Of a DNA stretch of 64,000 bases, positions 27,801-46,023 are shown in pieces. The position numbers were made by a program, and so were the translations under genes. This DNA comes from Neelides folsomi (taxonomy: Eukaryota > Arthropoda > Collembola > Neelipleona > Neelidae): contig JAQGBZ010000017.1 of the NCBI GenBank assembly GCA_034687125.1, positions 394,858-458,857 of the forward strand. Direction: 5' to 3'. The notes under the pieces were generated by a model. It had not been told where the DNA came from. It did no database searches and saw only the letters and a program-made list of their open reading frames with translations. Each line of letters begins with the position of its first letter. The first letter of the stretch is position 1.

Positions 27801-30764
27801 TGCCGAAAAAAAACTTCATTGATACACACCACGATGAAAAGTGTGGATTTCGACTCCACATACTCTCCGGACTACAGAGCGTCAAATCTTTGGCAAGTAA
27901 TAGACCTTATTCCGAACATGCACTCTCCTTTAATGTCCCTTATTAAAATTGAACGAGAGAGAATTGAGTCGTATATAATCTCTAATTAGCTTGCCTCAGA
28001 TAAGACGACAAACTAGGTGCTTTTTAATACTTAACTTCAGAACCAGGAAATTATGCGACAATATTCACCGAATTTCGAGACCCATATAACCCTAAACATA
28101 AATTCACTCAAAAACTCCTTTTGTGTTGAGCTCATTGAATATTCCTTTCTTACTACTCCTTCGTAGTATCAGTAGACTAAAAATGAAGAGATCGTAAATT
28201 TCATGCATATATGCCTAGAAATATTTTTGAACTCCTTTCACGGTTCCTTTATCAAAGAATGATGAAAGCGCAAGTTGAGTAAAGGAGATTGGCGGGCGAA
28301 CGAGGGAAATTAAAGAGAAGCAGAGGGTAGAGAAGGAAGTAAAGCAATTTAAAAAGGAATGGGATATATCACGATATGATATAGGAAGAGTCCTTCTCAT
28401 TCCCAACAACTCTCTTCCTACAAAGTGAAGTGAGTAGGTCAAGATCTTGGAGGGAAATAATTAAAGTGGGAGCTCCATTCATCGAATCCATTGAGTTGGT
28501 TTCATTGAGGTGACTTACGTCGTACACCTGCTCTTCCATCACCACCTCGAACAATTACCCATATCACCCACCCTTACTCATTTGACAATCTCTTTTATCT
28601 TCAACACAATGGTGACCTATCCTGGACAATGGGCCGGTTTACGAGAATCCCGAACCAGCAGGCCCATCCAGCAGAGATGCTCAAGATCAGTTTCATCCCC
28701 AAAAGACCTGACTCATCAATTATTTGCACGTTTCCCTCCATTATACTCCACTATAATAAGACCTCGTTCGAATTTGAAAGACCACTCACTCCAAATCAGC
28801 GTATTTTACATCTAATAAAAAGCTATCAAGGAAGATTGGACCAATATAAATAATCATTGTTTGTTTCTTCTATTGTATTATTCACAATGTCTATCAGTGA
28901 ATTAAATCATACCTTTAATCAAGTTAATTTTTATTTTATCAACGGCGGTATGTAAAGTAAAAGAAGTAAAAGAAGTAAAGAGAGTCATTCATATTCAGTA
29001 TTTTGTATTTAGCTATTTACGCATAATATATTATATACGTGTTAGGACTATAAGACTATTGAACTTTTGACCGTCTTATTCATATAATATTGTTAAAATG
29101 CTGAGGCATGTGTGTAATTTCAAATATAGGATTAGTGCTTTCGAGATAAGTTGAACGCATCGTCTAAAACAGCGGTTCTGCAAAAGGTTAAACTCGTATA
29201 GCTTGATGAGGAAATAGGAAAAGTGTGTAAACGAACATATAGGGTCATTCAGCTCATTGATGATACACAGTGAGAGTAAATCATCTTAACAAGATAACAA
29301 AGTAATTTAGTCAGTTGTCAATCTGTTTAGTATGAAATTGTTGGATATGATAACCTCCATGTGCTTCTGTTTACTTTATTTCCAATTGTACATCTATTGT
29401 ATTAGACCTTGCAGTGGTTAGATATTTTAATAGTTATGAAAACTCGTTTGTCTGCGTCTGAGGCCCAAACTGACTCTTTTTGGGTATGGTGAGAGTTAAA
29501 TAATAATGGTAGACACAAGTCATAGGGCAAGAGCTGGATGTCGTTTGGGAATGGTAATAAGGAGAGGAAAAGTGAATTTTTTGGCCGTCGAGTGGAATTG
29601 ATTGTCGTGGGAGAGGGGACTGTTTATATTGTATTAGGATGAGCATTAGGCGTGTCCCGCTAGGAAGCTGAGTCGGAGCATATCATATATATTCGAAGGG
29701 ATAAGCCATCGGAGGGAAGGAGATTGAAGCATGTTCAATGTGGACTTTTTCGGCACCAAAAAGGACCAACTCCACGTGCTCGCTCTCCTCACTTTTCAAT
29801 TCAATCCAATGAAGGAGATGAAAAAGCCGACAATGCCCAGTCTTCCCAACAACACTGCGACTCGAGAAGTTCGATTCTCTCCCATTCCAGCAAATCCTCT
29901 AAATGAGGGGAGAAAAGAACGGAAGACGGAATTGCCAATTGGATCCCGATTATGCAACATTCCTGGGATGCCTTCTCGATTGATATGAAACTGGAGACCC
30001 TTGAGGAACTCCGAGAGAGGTATTTGACTCTTCGGATTGACACGTGAGATTAAATGAGGATTTTACCTGGCGGTACATGGACTGCTGCTGCTGCGAGAGC
30101 ATATGCTGAGACGAGGGCGGATGACCGTAGGAATTGACTGGAGGTCCATTGGAGGGTGGCGGGGGCCCTGGAGCCCAGTGGCCACCGTAGTCGCCTTTTG
30201 AATGTGGGGCATAGCCATGGTCATACCCACCCGTTGGCGGATACATGTGTTGACCTGACGGCATCGGCTGGGCTCCGCCAGCCCCTCCTCCGCCCGACGA
30301 CTGAAGAAGCTGATTCAGCGTAGGAGTCGGCCCTCCCGCCTGGCTGATCGTTTGGCCCGAAATACCCGGTTGATTGCTAGGCGGCGGCGGGTAGCCGCCT
30401 CTCTGCTGTGCCTGTCCAGACTGAGGAGGATACTGGCCAGATCCCGGTCCTTGCTGCTGCGGCTTACCTGTGAACAACAACAACATCTCACATTTTATTA
30501 TATTTTCCATATCTCTCGATCGCATCAAAATTATGCATGTTGTTGTAAATAATAGAGAAGAAATGAGTCTTCCGCTCAGCACATTCCTCTGGAATAAATT
30601 CAACTCTTTGGGGTCGAACGGGATTGAAAATACCAGGAGGGAAATTGGTTCACATCGTCGAAATTCTCTAGTCGATCTTTTATAGTCGAACTGAGCTTAT
30701 GTTTACCGGGGAATCTCATAGGCGGCTGTTGAGAAGGATATGGATGTTGCTGATAGCCATTCAT
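1873..30764 (-). CDS. osa: Osa / BAF250 (ARID1) subunit of the SWI/SNF (BAP) chromatin remodeller, 17 coding exons
   Basis: Coding exons on the minus strand, 5' to 3': 30764-30707, 30467-30067, 22812-22501, 19704-19393, 14698-14614, 10255-9804, 9720-9268, 9170-9111, 8996-8808, 8734-8296, 7796-7650, 7125-6632, 6108-5832, 5349-4589, 4484-4224, 4118-2547, 2403-1873. They sum to 6,804 nt (2,267 aa), close to human ARID1A (2,285). All splice phases agree. The start ATG (MNGYQQHPYPSQQPP) has an in-frame TAG 54 nt upstream. The N-terminal half is Pro/Gln/Gly-rich and disordered, followed by an ARID domain near residues 712-819 and a C-terminal BAF250_C region near 1,470-2,160. Exon 14 uses the AG at 5350, not the closer one at 5342; only the former keeps frame. 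Family role: DNA-binding signature subunit that targets the nuclear BAP complex. Exon ends are inferred from consensus sites, not transcripts. Confidence 0.93.
8296..8996 (-). other. osa: Exons encoding the ARID DNA-binding domain of Osa
   Basis: Exons 8996-8808 and 8734-8296 join to read MNKLYDMDDNPERRMFLDKL, then a segment containing GTPITACPTISKNPLDLFRL, then ERGGFLEVTKNKTWKDIAG and SSAAYTLRKHYTKHLLPFEC. This is the six-helix ARID fold of the Osa/ARID1 class, which binds AT-containing DNA with little sequence specificity. The aromatic and basic residues at the end of the fold (LRKHYTKHLLPFE) are conserved. The intron at 8735-8807 is 73 bases. The short preceding exon 9170-9111 (20 codons) forms the linker into the domain. 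Confidence 0.93.
10256..14613 (-). other. osa intron 5, 4.4 kb, no gene recognised
   Basis: Lies between coding exons 6 and 5. Mostly AT-rich. A more mixed-composition stretch from about 13,660 to 14,280 could be regulatory. No exon with matching phase, RNA gene or transposon was identified. Confidence 0.6.
17387..17796. mobile_element. MITE-like inverted-repeat element with TA flanks and central hairpin
   Basis: The left end begins CTACCCAAGAGCATAAAGG and the right end is its reverse complement. The terminal inverted repeats match at about 38 of 41 positions, extending through TTGCGCGCTC and GTTTGAC. The 410-base element is flanked by TA on both sides (17385-17386, 17797-17798), the target duplication of Tc1/mariner-type transposons. 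There is no transposase frame, so it would be non-autonomous. A perfect 16-bp stem (17571-17586 with 17598-17613, 11-base loop) sits near its centre. It lies in an osa intron. Confidence 0.75.
18823..18842. repeat. AC dinucleotide microsatellite
   Basis: Ten uninterrupted AC units, with a looser CA-rich lead-in from 18801. In an osa intron. Confidence 0.95.
19705..22500 (-). other. osa intron 3, 2.8 kb, no gene recognised
   Basis: AT-rich with a short AC repeat at 21669-21684 and a purine-rich stretch near 21,220-21,242. Several open frames of 60-104 codons occur on both strands; none has recognisable motifs or flanking splice sites that fit osa. Confidence 0.6.
21669..21684. repeat. AC dinucleotide microsatellite, short
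   Basis: Eight AC units followed by degenerate CA repeats, within osa intron 3. Confidence 0.9.
22813..30066 (-). other. osa intron 2, 7.3 kb, with alternating GC-richer islands
   Basis: Largest intron of the gene. AT-rich sequence alternates with purine/pyrimidine-skewed, GC-richer blocks near 23,000-23,590, 25,860-27,200 and 29,430-30,050. A GA microsatellite sits at 24779-24816. No coding exon of compatible phase was found. Early long introns of developmental regulators often carry enhancers, but that is inference here. Confidence 0.55.
24779..24816. repeat. GA dinucleotide microsatellite
   Basis: GA repeat interrupted once by a T. Long frames read through it on both strands (arginine-glutamate or leucine-serine runs) and are artefacts of the repeat. 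Confidence 0.95.
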
Positions 30765-33700
30765 CGTCTTCGAGTCTTGAGAATCGGGGAGGTGACAGCC
30801 GGTCGAGGTTGACGGCTAACCGGCGGAATATTGACGACGAACCGATAAGGGCGGGTTATCATGCGGGAGAATAATCACTGGTCGGGCGGGTTCCCGACCT
30901 CCTCTTCTTAAAATTTAAAAAAGAAACCGCACAACTTTCCTGTTTCTCTCATATCACACACCATGAGGTCCGGTCAGGGGTCGTGGATTTCTCAAAGTGT
31001 CAAAAGGGCCGTTGAGGATCTCCAAGTCCCTCTTCGTGTCACACATTCCCAACTCGCGTCCCACTCGTGCACTTATTCACCCTCCCAGTATTCCTCTCTC
31101 GGAGTCGTTTCCTCCTGGGCGCGGCGGGTTCCAGGGGTTCAATATAAATCCTGGCCGACCTCGGCCGTCGAGTTGTATTCAGTTCTTGAGGACTTCTCAC
31201 ATCAGTGAGAAGGGGAGAGCGGATCTGGCTGCCTACTCTGGCTGGCTGGCCATACCATCTCCCTACCACTGAGTCCACAGAGCATTGAGACTCCGAGCTC
31301 GGCAGAGATAAGGGGAACTCAAAGGCAAGGCAGCTCAATATTCTCTGCCCGTAGCCCTCCGCCTCTGCTCTCTCACATCAGAGAGAAGGAAGCCATGAGC
31401 GGGTCCTGGGCCCTCCGACATCCATATGGCGGGTCCGAGGGTCATGGCCCGCCTTCCCGCCGCTCCCCTCCGTCACCCTGCCCCCGAAAGTCCCGGAATC
31501 CGCCGGGAAGGAATCCCTCCGCCAGGGGGAAGGAAAGGAGGGACTAGTTGGTCAATTAATGGGGCTTGGCGGAGGAGGGTCGGAGTGGAAGGCGGTGGTG
31601 CGTCTGAGTCATTCTTTTGAAAATGGAATGAAGAACATGAAGAAGGGTCGCTGTGCCTGCTTTACCAATGCTTGAACCATTTGCCTTTATTCCCCTATCC
31701 CCAACACATACACTATTTCCCCACCATCGCATCGCATCGTCGAGATAAAAACTTCCCCTGCTGCTGCCTACAAAACTACATATATCCCACGTTCCATGCT
31801 CACAATGCTTCCCCCCCAACCCATTCGACGTGGCCAACGAGTTCTACTTCGCTGCCAGAAACTTCCCAACCGCCCATCCATTCCCCTTCATTATTCACAG
31901 TCACTCGGGCTGGGGAGACAAAGGTCCCAGCTACCCGCCTGGTCCCACCAACAGCGTCAAAATTCCCTCAGCTACAATATTAACCACCCTTTAATTATTT
32001 GCCCACTTGGGCCCGTTAGCGACCCAAGGGATACAAGAAAAGGAGGGAGGGGTGTTTTTACCCGGTATTTGGTTCATTTTTGCATGATGACAATTTTTAG
32101 AAGGACTTCTTTTCGGGGATTGAGTCCAATGAGTCCGATCGAGGGAGGACGTGGGAATTGATGAACGTGTTTTGAAGATTGGATCGCGGGCTCTAGACTC
32201 TCCGTTCCTCATTATTCTTTGTTGTTGGTGGCTGGGAGGGAGGGCGGGTGGGAGAGAGAAATGTATTATAGAGCTCTCGGAGTTTCATTCGAAGCATAGC
32301 CAGGGCGTTGAATTTATCTCTCCTCGATCCTCGAGAGTGAGTGGAGGGAACCCTCGGGCTCCGTTGAGGACGCCAAGTCCGCCATAGGACCGAGGTACAT
32401 TTGCCGATGATGATGGCTGTGGAAGGAAACGGCTTCCCTCCATGTGCCTCCCTATGCTGAGCCCCCATCTTCCCCTGTGTATTTTCCGACGACTACGCTC
32501 CTTTTTTGCCTCCGCCCTCCTCCAAGAGATAGTTGAGCTTGAGGACCCATAGCGAACGAACCAACTTTCCACATTCCTCATACCTGCCTTCTTCACTTGG
32601 CATATGGCGTTCCCTACCCACAATTACCTCTGATGCTCCACACAGCAGAGTTCTAGGAGACTGGACTTTCACAATTTCACATTTACCTCTTCAAATAATG
32701 AGTGACGGAGAGACGAGGGCCCTAATGCTCCTTTTTGCTTCGTTGAGAACCAGCAGAGGAGATTTCACGATATCCACTCATCAAATGGTGTTCCCAGAGA
32801 ACCGGCTCTCTCACTCTCCTCCAACCCTCGACCAACTCTTTGCGAATCTCCTTTGCATCCATCTACGATCACCTCTCTAGGAGGAATATAAACTTCTTTT
32901 GACTCATCCATTTTTTTACATGGAATGAAGAAGGAGAAAGATTCCTTCACCTCCTTTCGCAACTCCTCCATAATTCACGTCCTGTATTTATTCCCTCACT
33001 ATAGTGAGAGAAAGAACTGATGACCAGCCATAGGAACATTGATGCATTTTATTTATGCTTGAGCCAAACTCATTGATGAACCTCTTGACGACGATGAAGT
33101 CGAAAAATGGTCTCCACTCCCCCACATTGTTGTTTACACATTTTGGACTTGTAGTGGAATGGACGGCAGTGGAGCGCATATGATTCCCTTTATAATATTT
33201 TTATTGCATGTCACACTCGGAGGATTAGAGGAGTTGGGGAATTTGGGAGAAAGGCACTCTCCATTAAGCCCTTACCAAATGATCTACAGATATGTGCTCT
33301 ACAAACTCCGGAGGGCCAACTACTCCCAAGTTTGAATTTAATGGAAGCATCGGGTTTCGTTCCAAGATGCGTCATATCAACTTCTGTTCCAAGGAAAAGT
33401 CAGCAGAGGAAGGGACAGGTAAAAAGGGGAGAAGACAATGAGGCAGAGAAGATGTGTTCCTTCTACTATCACTCCTGAATATATAATGTGTTCTCGACTC
33501 CTCTCCGCCACTTATATCTCTCATTTTCCTTTTGAAAAAATGAAGAGAGGGAAATGGAAGTTTTTGCCGGTGGAATCGAGAGTTTCTCAGTCTCCTTGAG
33601 TCTCTGCTTCTTGCAACCCAACCTCGACATCTATACCAACGCATTAAGCTAAAGTATATAAACATAGGATTCCGAACATAACGGGAGCAATAATGTAATG

Positions 33701-36100
33701 GATTTCTCCTTTGATGTCATTGCAAAATGTGCAGCACGTATCGTTTATTCCTATCTTCTAATGTATTTAAGTAAAATAGACAAGTATTTTATATGCATTG
33801 CATAATACTCGAGTCTACCGAATTGAATTGTAAATGATATGAAACAAATGAAAACAATGCATTTAGTTTATAAATTGGTTTGTATAAATAATAACACAAT
33901 ATTACTTATACTCGTTTAACTGATAAATATTGATTTCACACGCGCATTTTATACTCTGAGTTTATACTAATTTTAAAATACGTGTTTTCTATAATTGCAT
34001 CAGAAACCAATCTGACTTTGAGACTCGAGTAATAATATTTCGATTGAATCTTGGAGAATCAAATCAACGAATTGCTGAGCGTTGGAAAATAAAAATTAAA
34101 GAAATTCCAATAAAATGTAGTTGAAGCGGCTGGGAGAGATTTTATTTTATTGCGAGCGTCTTTCATCACAGCATGTGGAAAAGTCTCTACACGAGGAGTT
34201 TGATTTGGATTTAAATTGCAGTGGGATTGAGATCCCCTCCAGGTTCAGAATAGGAATGGGATTATGGAAGGATTCTGTACATCGACTCCTCGATATTACA
34301 CTCTCTCATAGCTTGAAAATGAGATGGGGATGAAGGATGAACGCGGCGATGGAAAGAAATCATGTTAATAACATTTGCAATGTTTGCGAATTCCAAATAC
34401 TTTCATAAATAAAATAAAATATATCTATACACACACATTTATATTATTGTCTCATGCCGAGGGAAGTCATATACATACATTCTTTTGATGAGATTTTGAT
34501 GACTCTTCATTTATTGTAATAGGTTAAAAGTTTTATTAGCTCTACTGTAACTCTAAAATCATCATTGTTAGACGATTTGAATGAGAAGTTAAAATATATA
34601 ATATTACATTGAAACTTCAAATTGCCCTTTCACACAAGAATTGAATGAAAATAAACATCTCGTATTTAGACATTCATACTTATCTGTAGCATTGTATATG
34701 TGAATTTTAATTAAAGACTCATTCCAAAAGTTAGTAGAAAAGTTAAAATTAACGAAATATTATGTCGTAAACTAAATCATCAACTCTTTTGGGCATACAT
34801 GTAAGAAAATTATGATTTTGTTCAAAATCTGTTATATTATACTTTTTGCATAGAAAATATATATTTGATCGTATGTAACACATACAAGTACATAATAAGA
34901 GCTTGAGTATAAAGACTCGGCATTCCAATAATGGATGAGTATAATAATGCATAAATACGGACATTACATTATACATGGTTTAATGCGTTTTGCTTGCAAT
35001 AAGTCGGCAGTCGCCTCAAGCAATTCGCTATTATTCCGTCTCCTTACATAATGCCTTACAATGAAGCCGAGAGTTTGCAATCCTTCGATTTGCAAACTCT
35101 CGAGGACACTCTCAACAATCTATTCAAATACGCAGCGAGCTTCAAATACACGTTATCGCATGTTTGTCTCTTATATGCATTATAGTTAGATTGGAGCGAC
35201 GGGCAGTGTAAATCATTGCTTTCTTTCTAAACTCATCAAGAGTTTCCTTCATTCTTTCAAGCAATTCATCCTTATTTCTCTCTTCTCAATCCCAAAACAT
35301 TCAGCAATAAAACACGAAATTAACAACATGTTCTTTAAATTAAATGAAAATCATTATTTTCAGCATGCTCCCAAACATCTCCTATTGGAACCATTGATAT
35401 GATTCTCATTTCCAACATTGCTCTTTCTGTACATGTTCTCTATTCTGGTAGATTATTTAGTTGATTCATAAAGAAAATAATTGTCGATAAGAGTGGTTTT
35501 GAATATGCTGATAATATCATAGTACATAGTCTATTGAATTCATCTCTCTTCTCTCCCAATTTCCACTTTGATATTAAATATTTTAGAGCATGGGCATTTA
35601 TGCTTAGGGTTTGGATTCAATTGAATATGGGGTTAGATGAAGATTTTAAAATAAGATTGTTCGTTTTTACATCCATCTAATGATTTAAAACTGAACTATC
35701 ACATTTGTTTTCCTTTAGGGGGCGGCTAAAATGGACAAGAAACTTGGAGCTCTTTTGCTAGTGAGGAATAATACGAATGGTGGATTCATGTTATGTGCTA
35801 TAGGACTTGCAAATGGAGATATTCCCAATTGAACTTTGGAAAACTCTATCCTTTTGAAGATAAAAATTGCACATTCAGCAGTAGCAAAACTGCATATTGT
35901 ATAGAGCATTAACTTTGAGTGAACAAAGAAAGGAGAAAAAGCTTGAGTTATATAGTCATTTAATTGTTAACGAGTTATAAATGAATAGTCAGTTAAAGTC
36001 TTTAAGGTATCCTTTGTTCGCTTTGTAAGAATTAAAGAAGAGTTATCTCACGTTTCCCTTGCATAAGGAACGAGTTTATCACTTCCTGTTTCATATAAAA
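30765..36100. other. Upstream region of osa, intergenic to Jagunal
   Basis: The first 2-3 kb (to about 33,600) is clearly GC-richer than the rest of the window and probably holds the osa promoter and possibly noncoding 5' exons. Many open frames of 60-121 codons overlap on both strands with no recognisable domain, as expected from composition alone. From about 33,660 it returns to AT-rich sequence. A 13-bp perfect hairpin lies at 35068-35102. No gene is supported. Confidence 0.5.
35068..35102. repeat. Short perfect hairpin
   Basis: CGAGAGTTTGCAA (35068-35080) is followed after 9 bases by its exact reverse complement (35090-35102). The stem is too short for a typical pre-miRNA, and pairing does not continue outward. 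Function unknown. Confidence 0.8.
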
Positions 36101-36367
36101 AATGATTTAACATTTTCACATGTACATGTGATTTTGGTGTTTGTGACTTAAAGGTGATAATTAAATTATTATAGTTGTCTAAATTGACATTTTGTGATCT
36201 GTTTTAATTAGAGGCAAGGTCGAAAAACTCCGCGAAGAAGGATTGGAAGAATCCTCCAATCCTGGATCCATCTCTCGAAATCAGCCCTTGCTGGCTGCTC
36301 AATTTGCGGGTAGCGTTGAATGAATTCGCCCTTTTGATTTCCGAATTCCTCTGGTTCTTTGCTGACA

Positions 36368-37199
36368 ATGGCATCCCGAGGTGGTCCAGTGGTTGAGGGC
36401 ACCGATGGAACCGATTTTATGCACCGCCAAAGAGTGGCTTCTCAATACCAGCGCAGGTACCATACAAATATTCCCATTTAAACTCCTTAAATTCACACCG
36501 ACCATGTTTAAAATTGCAGTGCTATAAACAAATCGAGACTGAAAGTATGCATCTTTTTTCACTTCATCCTCTTCTTTGTCATGCTCGTCAGAATGTTTCC
36601 AGTCATCCTCGACAAGTTTGATATATTTGTAATAGAAATTGAAGAGCTACTTGTACCTAAGGTCAGTATTAAATCTCAATTTTATTATTTAACTTTCAAT
36701 GTTTCACAGTTTAATTTTAGAGTTTCAAATAATGAATAATTTTGATCTTTTGATTATTAGCCACTTATATGGGAATATTGGTGGTGTGTAAGCATCCCAG
36801 TGACGTTCGTTGGTCTATCTTCAATTCGAAAAAACAATGTTCAATCAATGCAAATTTACATTGGAGGAACGATCTGCAACGGAATCGTTCCGGTTCTCTT
36901 CGGACTTGTTTATTATTTCTCAGATGTTTACACGTATCTCTCAACTCGCTCTCAAGCTGGAATTCAAGTTTGGCAGGTTTAAGTCCATTTAATTTTAATA
37001 ATTTTAAATTATTCATCCTTATTTTATATTTCTTATTTATTAGATTTTAAAATCTTAAAAATTTTAAATTAAATTTCAGGGATATCCTTATGCCGTTCTT
37101 TGGTACGCGTTCATTATAATTGCTATTCAAATTCATGGATTCTCGATTGCCTTTGCCTCAAAGCTTGTCAACTCCTGGTCTCTTAAAAAGACAGCGTAA
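36368..37199 (+). CDS. jagn: Jagunal homolog, ER four-pass membrane protein, 4 exons
   Basis: Exons 36368-36456, 36520-36661, 36761-36976 and 37080-37199 give 188 aa (human JAGN1 has 183), all phases consistent. The N-terminus [20 protein letters not shown] is the family signature (ASRGGP, GTDG-DF-HR-RVA). Four hydrophobic segments lie near residues 38-57, 84-98, 112-131 and 153-174. The C-terminus ends KKTA, a KKXX dilysine signal for retrieval to the ER. Jagunal organises the ER during oogenesis in flies and supports vesicle traffic and neutrophil function in vertebrates. Hand-read introns are 63, 99 and 103 bases. An acceptor-like site (TTAATTAG) near 36211 may start the 5' UTR exon. The nearest AATAAA on this strand is at 37879. 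The gene converges on the katanin-like gene. Confidence 0.95.
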
Positions 37200-38235
37200 A
37201 TGTGTTCGTCATTATATTTTGACCGGACAATCAAATGGAGCTAACCAAGCGTCGAGTGTGTATCATTATTGTGTAAAGAAGAACTAATAATCTTTTATTC
37301 GATCCTCACCTCATATGCTCATCGCACGACTTGACGATTTTACTTCTGAAATTTTTTCAAACACTTATTCTTATTACTCATACTATCCTTTTCTTGACAA
37401 TCTCTTCTATCTAGCTATTAAATTGAGACTGTGAAACCTTGAATATTGCTCCTTTATAAATAATACCTGTGTCGAAGTTTACGTGTCTTGTCCCATTCCG
37501 TCATCACAAACGATTGAAAAAGGGTCATCAGTACCTCTATTCCTCAGCATTTAATTATTATTTAAGAGCTTTAATGTTAAATTGAAATCTTAATTATATG
37601 CGGAAAATCTGCATTTAAACTTCAATTAGAATCTTTTAAAAATATTTCTAAAATTATTGTCCATCTTTTGAAAATTAAAGAAATTGTTCAGAAAAATTAT
37701 AAAATAATATGATTTTGTTGAATTTATTACATTACGTTTTTTATGTTAACCATTTTATTAGATTGATTGGCTTAAGAATTTTACTCATTGTTATATATTA
37801 TAAATATAAATAACTACTTGAACTAAAAAGAAAGTGATTAAATGCCATTTGTACTTATATATTATATTCAAACGTATGAATAAAAATAGGATAATATGGA
37901 TTGTTTATCCTTCAATTATAATATTAAAAATTGTTGCAATTAGTAATTTAATTGGACAACGTTCATCGAAGGCTCATGTTTAAATGATTAATAAAATGTT
38001 AAAGATTTTCTTGTATCATTTGATTTATTATTTCCGTTCATAATATTTGGGGTTCCGAATTATCAAAGTTAATCATGATGTAGTCTAAATATTAAATGTC
38101 ATGATAGTGCATACGTATTTAAAGATATTTTCAAATTAATATATGAGGTATTATAAATTAAGTCTATAAATTATCAGTCAACTTAAAATTTTGTATATTT
38201 ATTGTAAATACTTTTCAGCCTTTTAGCCCAATCGT

Positions 38236-44205
<5,970 letters not shown>

Positions 44206-44617
44206 TGTGAGGATGGATCGTAAAACTATTGTTATAAGGTGATTCGTCACTTGACACGCTTCTTTCCCTTACGTGTCCCCAATGGGCGGAGGAATAACGC
44301 TCGTATAAAATATAGAGAAATGAAGGCAAAAGACTAATGACCGGAGAAGGTTTACTTTGCTCAGCACGAGTTCATTCCTTCGAACAACTTCCGCCTCCGA
44401 CCACTGAATTTTACCTGAGAAACGCAGTCGCCAATCAATAGAAGCTCTTGGAGCATTCAGCGCTCAGGTGACGACCAACCATGCGAACGACGGAGAAATA
44501 AACTTTCAAAGTCTCAATAATGACCCTGTCTATAACAATGCCCCTCACCCATGACAACTTCCCCAATTAGGTAACGTTATCTAACACGTAGGATACGAAC
44601 CAAGAGTTTTTCCTTAC

Positions 44618-44790
44618 TTTGACGGGATTCCTCCGTTGTCGTTGGCGAGTTGAGAGTATACATGATACCAGTACCAGTAAGCCGAGGGTGGCGGTGGCTG
44701 CGGCGGAGGGTAGGAAATCTCACACTCGAACTCTGACCCTTCTTCTCCGTGATGATGGGCGTCGATGAAGGCGGATCTCCCGGTCATCAT
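44618..44790 (-). CDS. Candidate alternative first exon of the katanin-like gene
   Basis: An open frame of 57 codons plus 2 nt starts MMTGRSAFIDAHHHGEEGSE and continues through YPPPQPPPPSAYWYWYHVYS to GGIPS. It ends at a strong donor (AA|gtaagg) in phase 2, exactly the phase needed to join exon 40381-40025 and the same phase and junction bases (AA|gtaag) as the first exon at 44205-44153. An in-frame TGA lies upstream of the ATG with no intervening ATG. The tyrosine/proline-rich peptide matches no domain I know. This would give a second N-terminus for the ATPase. It could instead belong to an unrecognised gene. Confidence 0.55.
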
Positions 44791-46023
44791 GTTCGCACCT
44801 TGAAACGAAAAGGTGAAGAGAGAAGAAACTCAAGTTGTGACTCACTTGTCCCACTCCCCATTGAAGTTCTTCCCGTACGACCCGACCGACGTGGTCGAAT
44901 GAAGGAGACCAAAAAGGCGCTTCCTCATTTCCTCTTACATGTAAACCTTCCTGCACGCAGTCCTTACGACCAACCCATCGATCTCATTGATTGCCTCTTC
45001 ATTATTATATATACCTTTCTATATTTCATATGTCTTCAATGCTTTATGTCATTACTACTCAGCTGATAGTTAAATGTTATAATCTATAAAACATACATAG
45101 TTTGTGTTTGACATGAAAATGGGAAGACATTCAAATGAACGTTCACATGATATTTCAATGACTCATAGAGGTTCCGTCGTCTAACATAATTTATTACCTC
45201 AAGCATTGCGAATTGCATTTTTAATCCCAATGCTCAATAGTCAATAGAAAATTGATTATTTAAAGAGTTGAGGAAGAGCCAATAGAATTACCATTTAACT
45301 GCTTATGCAATTTTGAGTTCTTTCATTTATAAATATTGTAAAGGTATGCCGTAGTCTGTTGTATGTAGTGTATGTAATATTTAATAAGTTTTCAATAAGT
45401 TTTAAATCTAAAAAAAATAAATAAAACTAATATAATTATTAGTATTATACTCATATACAGCGTGGGACATAAAGAGATCATTTTTGAATTAATATGCATT
45501 AATTAATTAATTAACACATATTTAGTAATATAAAAGGCAAATGTGAGAATAAAAATTACACATGTGATAAGATTTTTATTTGAAACAAGTTATTCAAAAG
45601 TTGAACAAAATAAATATGAATATTCTACATAAAAACATAATTAGGTATTTAAAGTATGACAAAGATTTTTTTTGCTTTTTGCATCATTATTATGTTAACC
45701 ACATATCACTTAATTGAAACAGAAGCTCCTCTTTTCTTCAAAATCTTCTTCAAAACTCGGAAACCCTTCATGTATTGAGACATTGTCTCATTGTTTTCTA
45801 TATAAAAAATATGCATTCATCCAATTAGATAATAAGAAACTAATCGAGTTATTTAATACGAGTATTACGGTAGTTATGTGGTATATTAAGCAACAATTAA
45901 ACCTCTTCCATTTAGAAAGTAAATATTGAAATGTACAAAAAATGTGAAAAGGAAAAGAGAAAAGCTTAAACAAAATTCTCTAAAACATGCAATTCTCTTC
46001 GATAATACAAATTCATTCTAAAG
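44791..46023. other. Intergenic region upstream of the katanin-like gene
   Basis: GC-richer to about 45,000 and AT-rich beyond. The 105-codon plus-strand frame at 44749-45066 overlaps the candidate first exon on the other strand and has no recognisable feature. I see nothing else here. Confidence 0.5.

Noticed and set aside
32995..33008. 14-base palindrome CTCACTATAGTGAG resembling part of a phage promoter core
   Set aside because: Only a partial match, within native-looking sequence; a chance palindrome is more likely than vector contamination.
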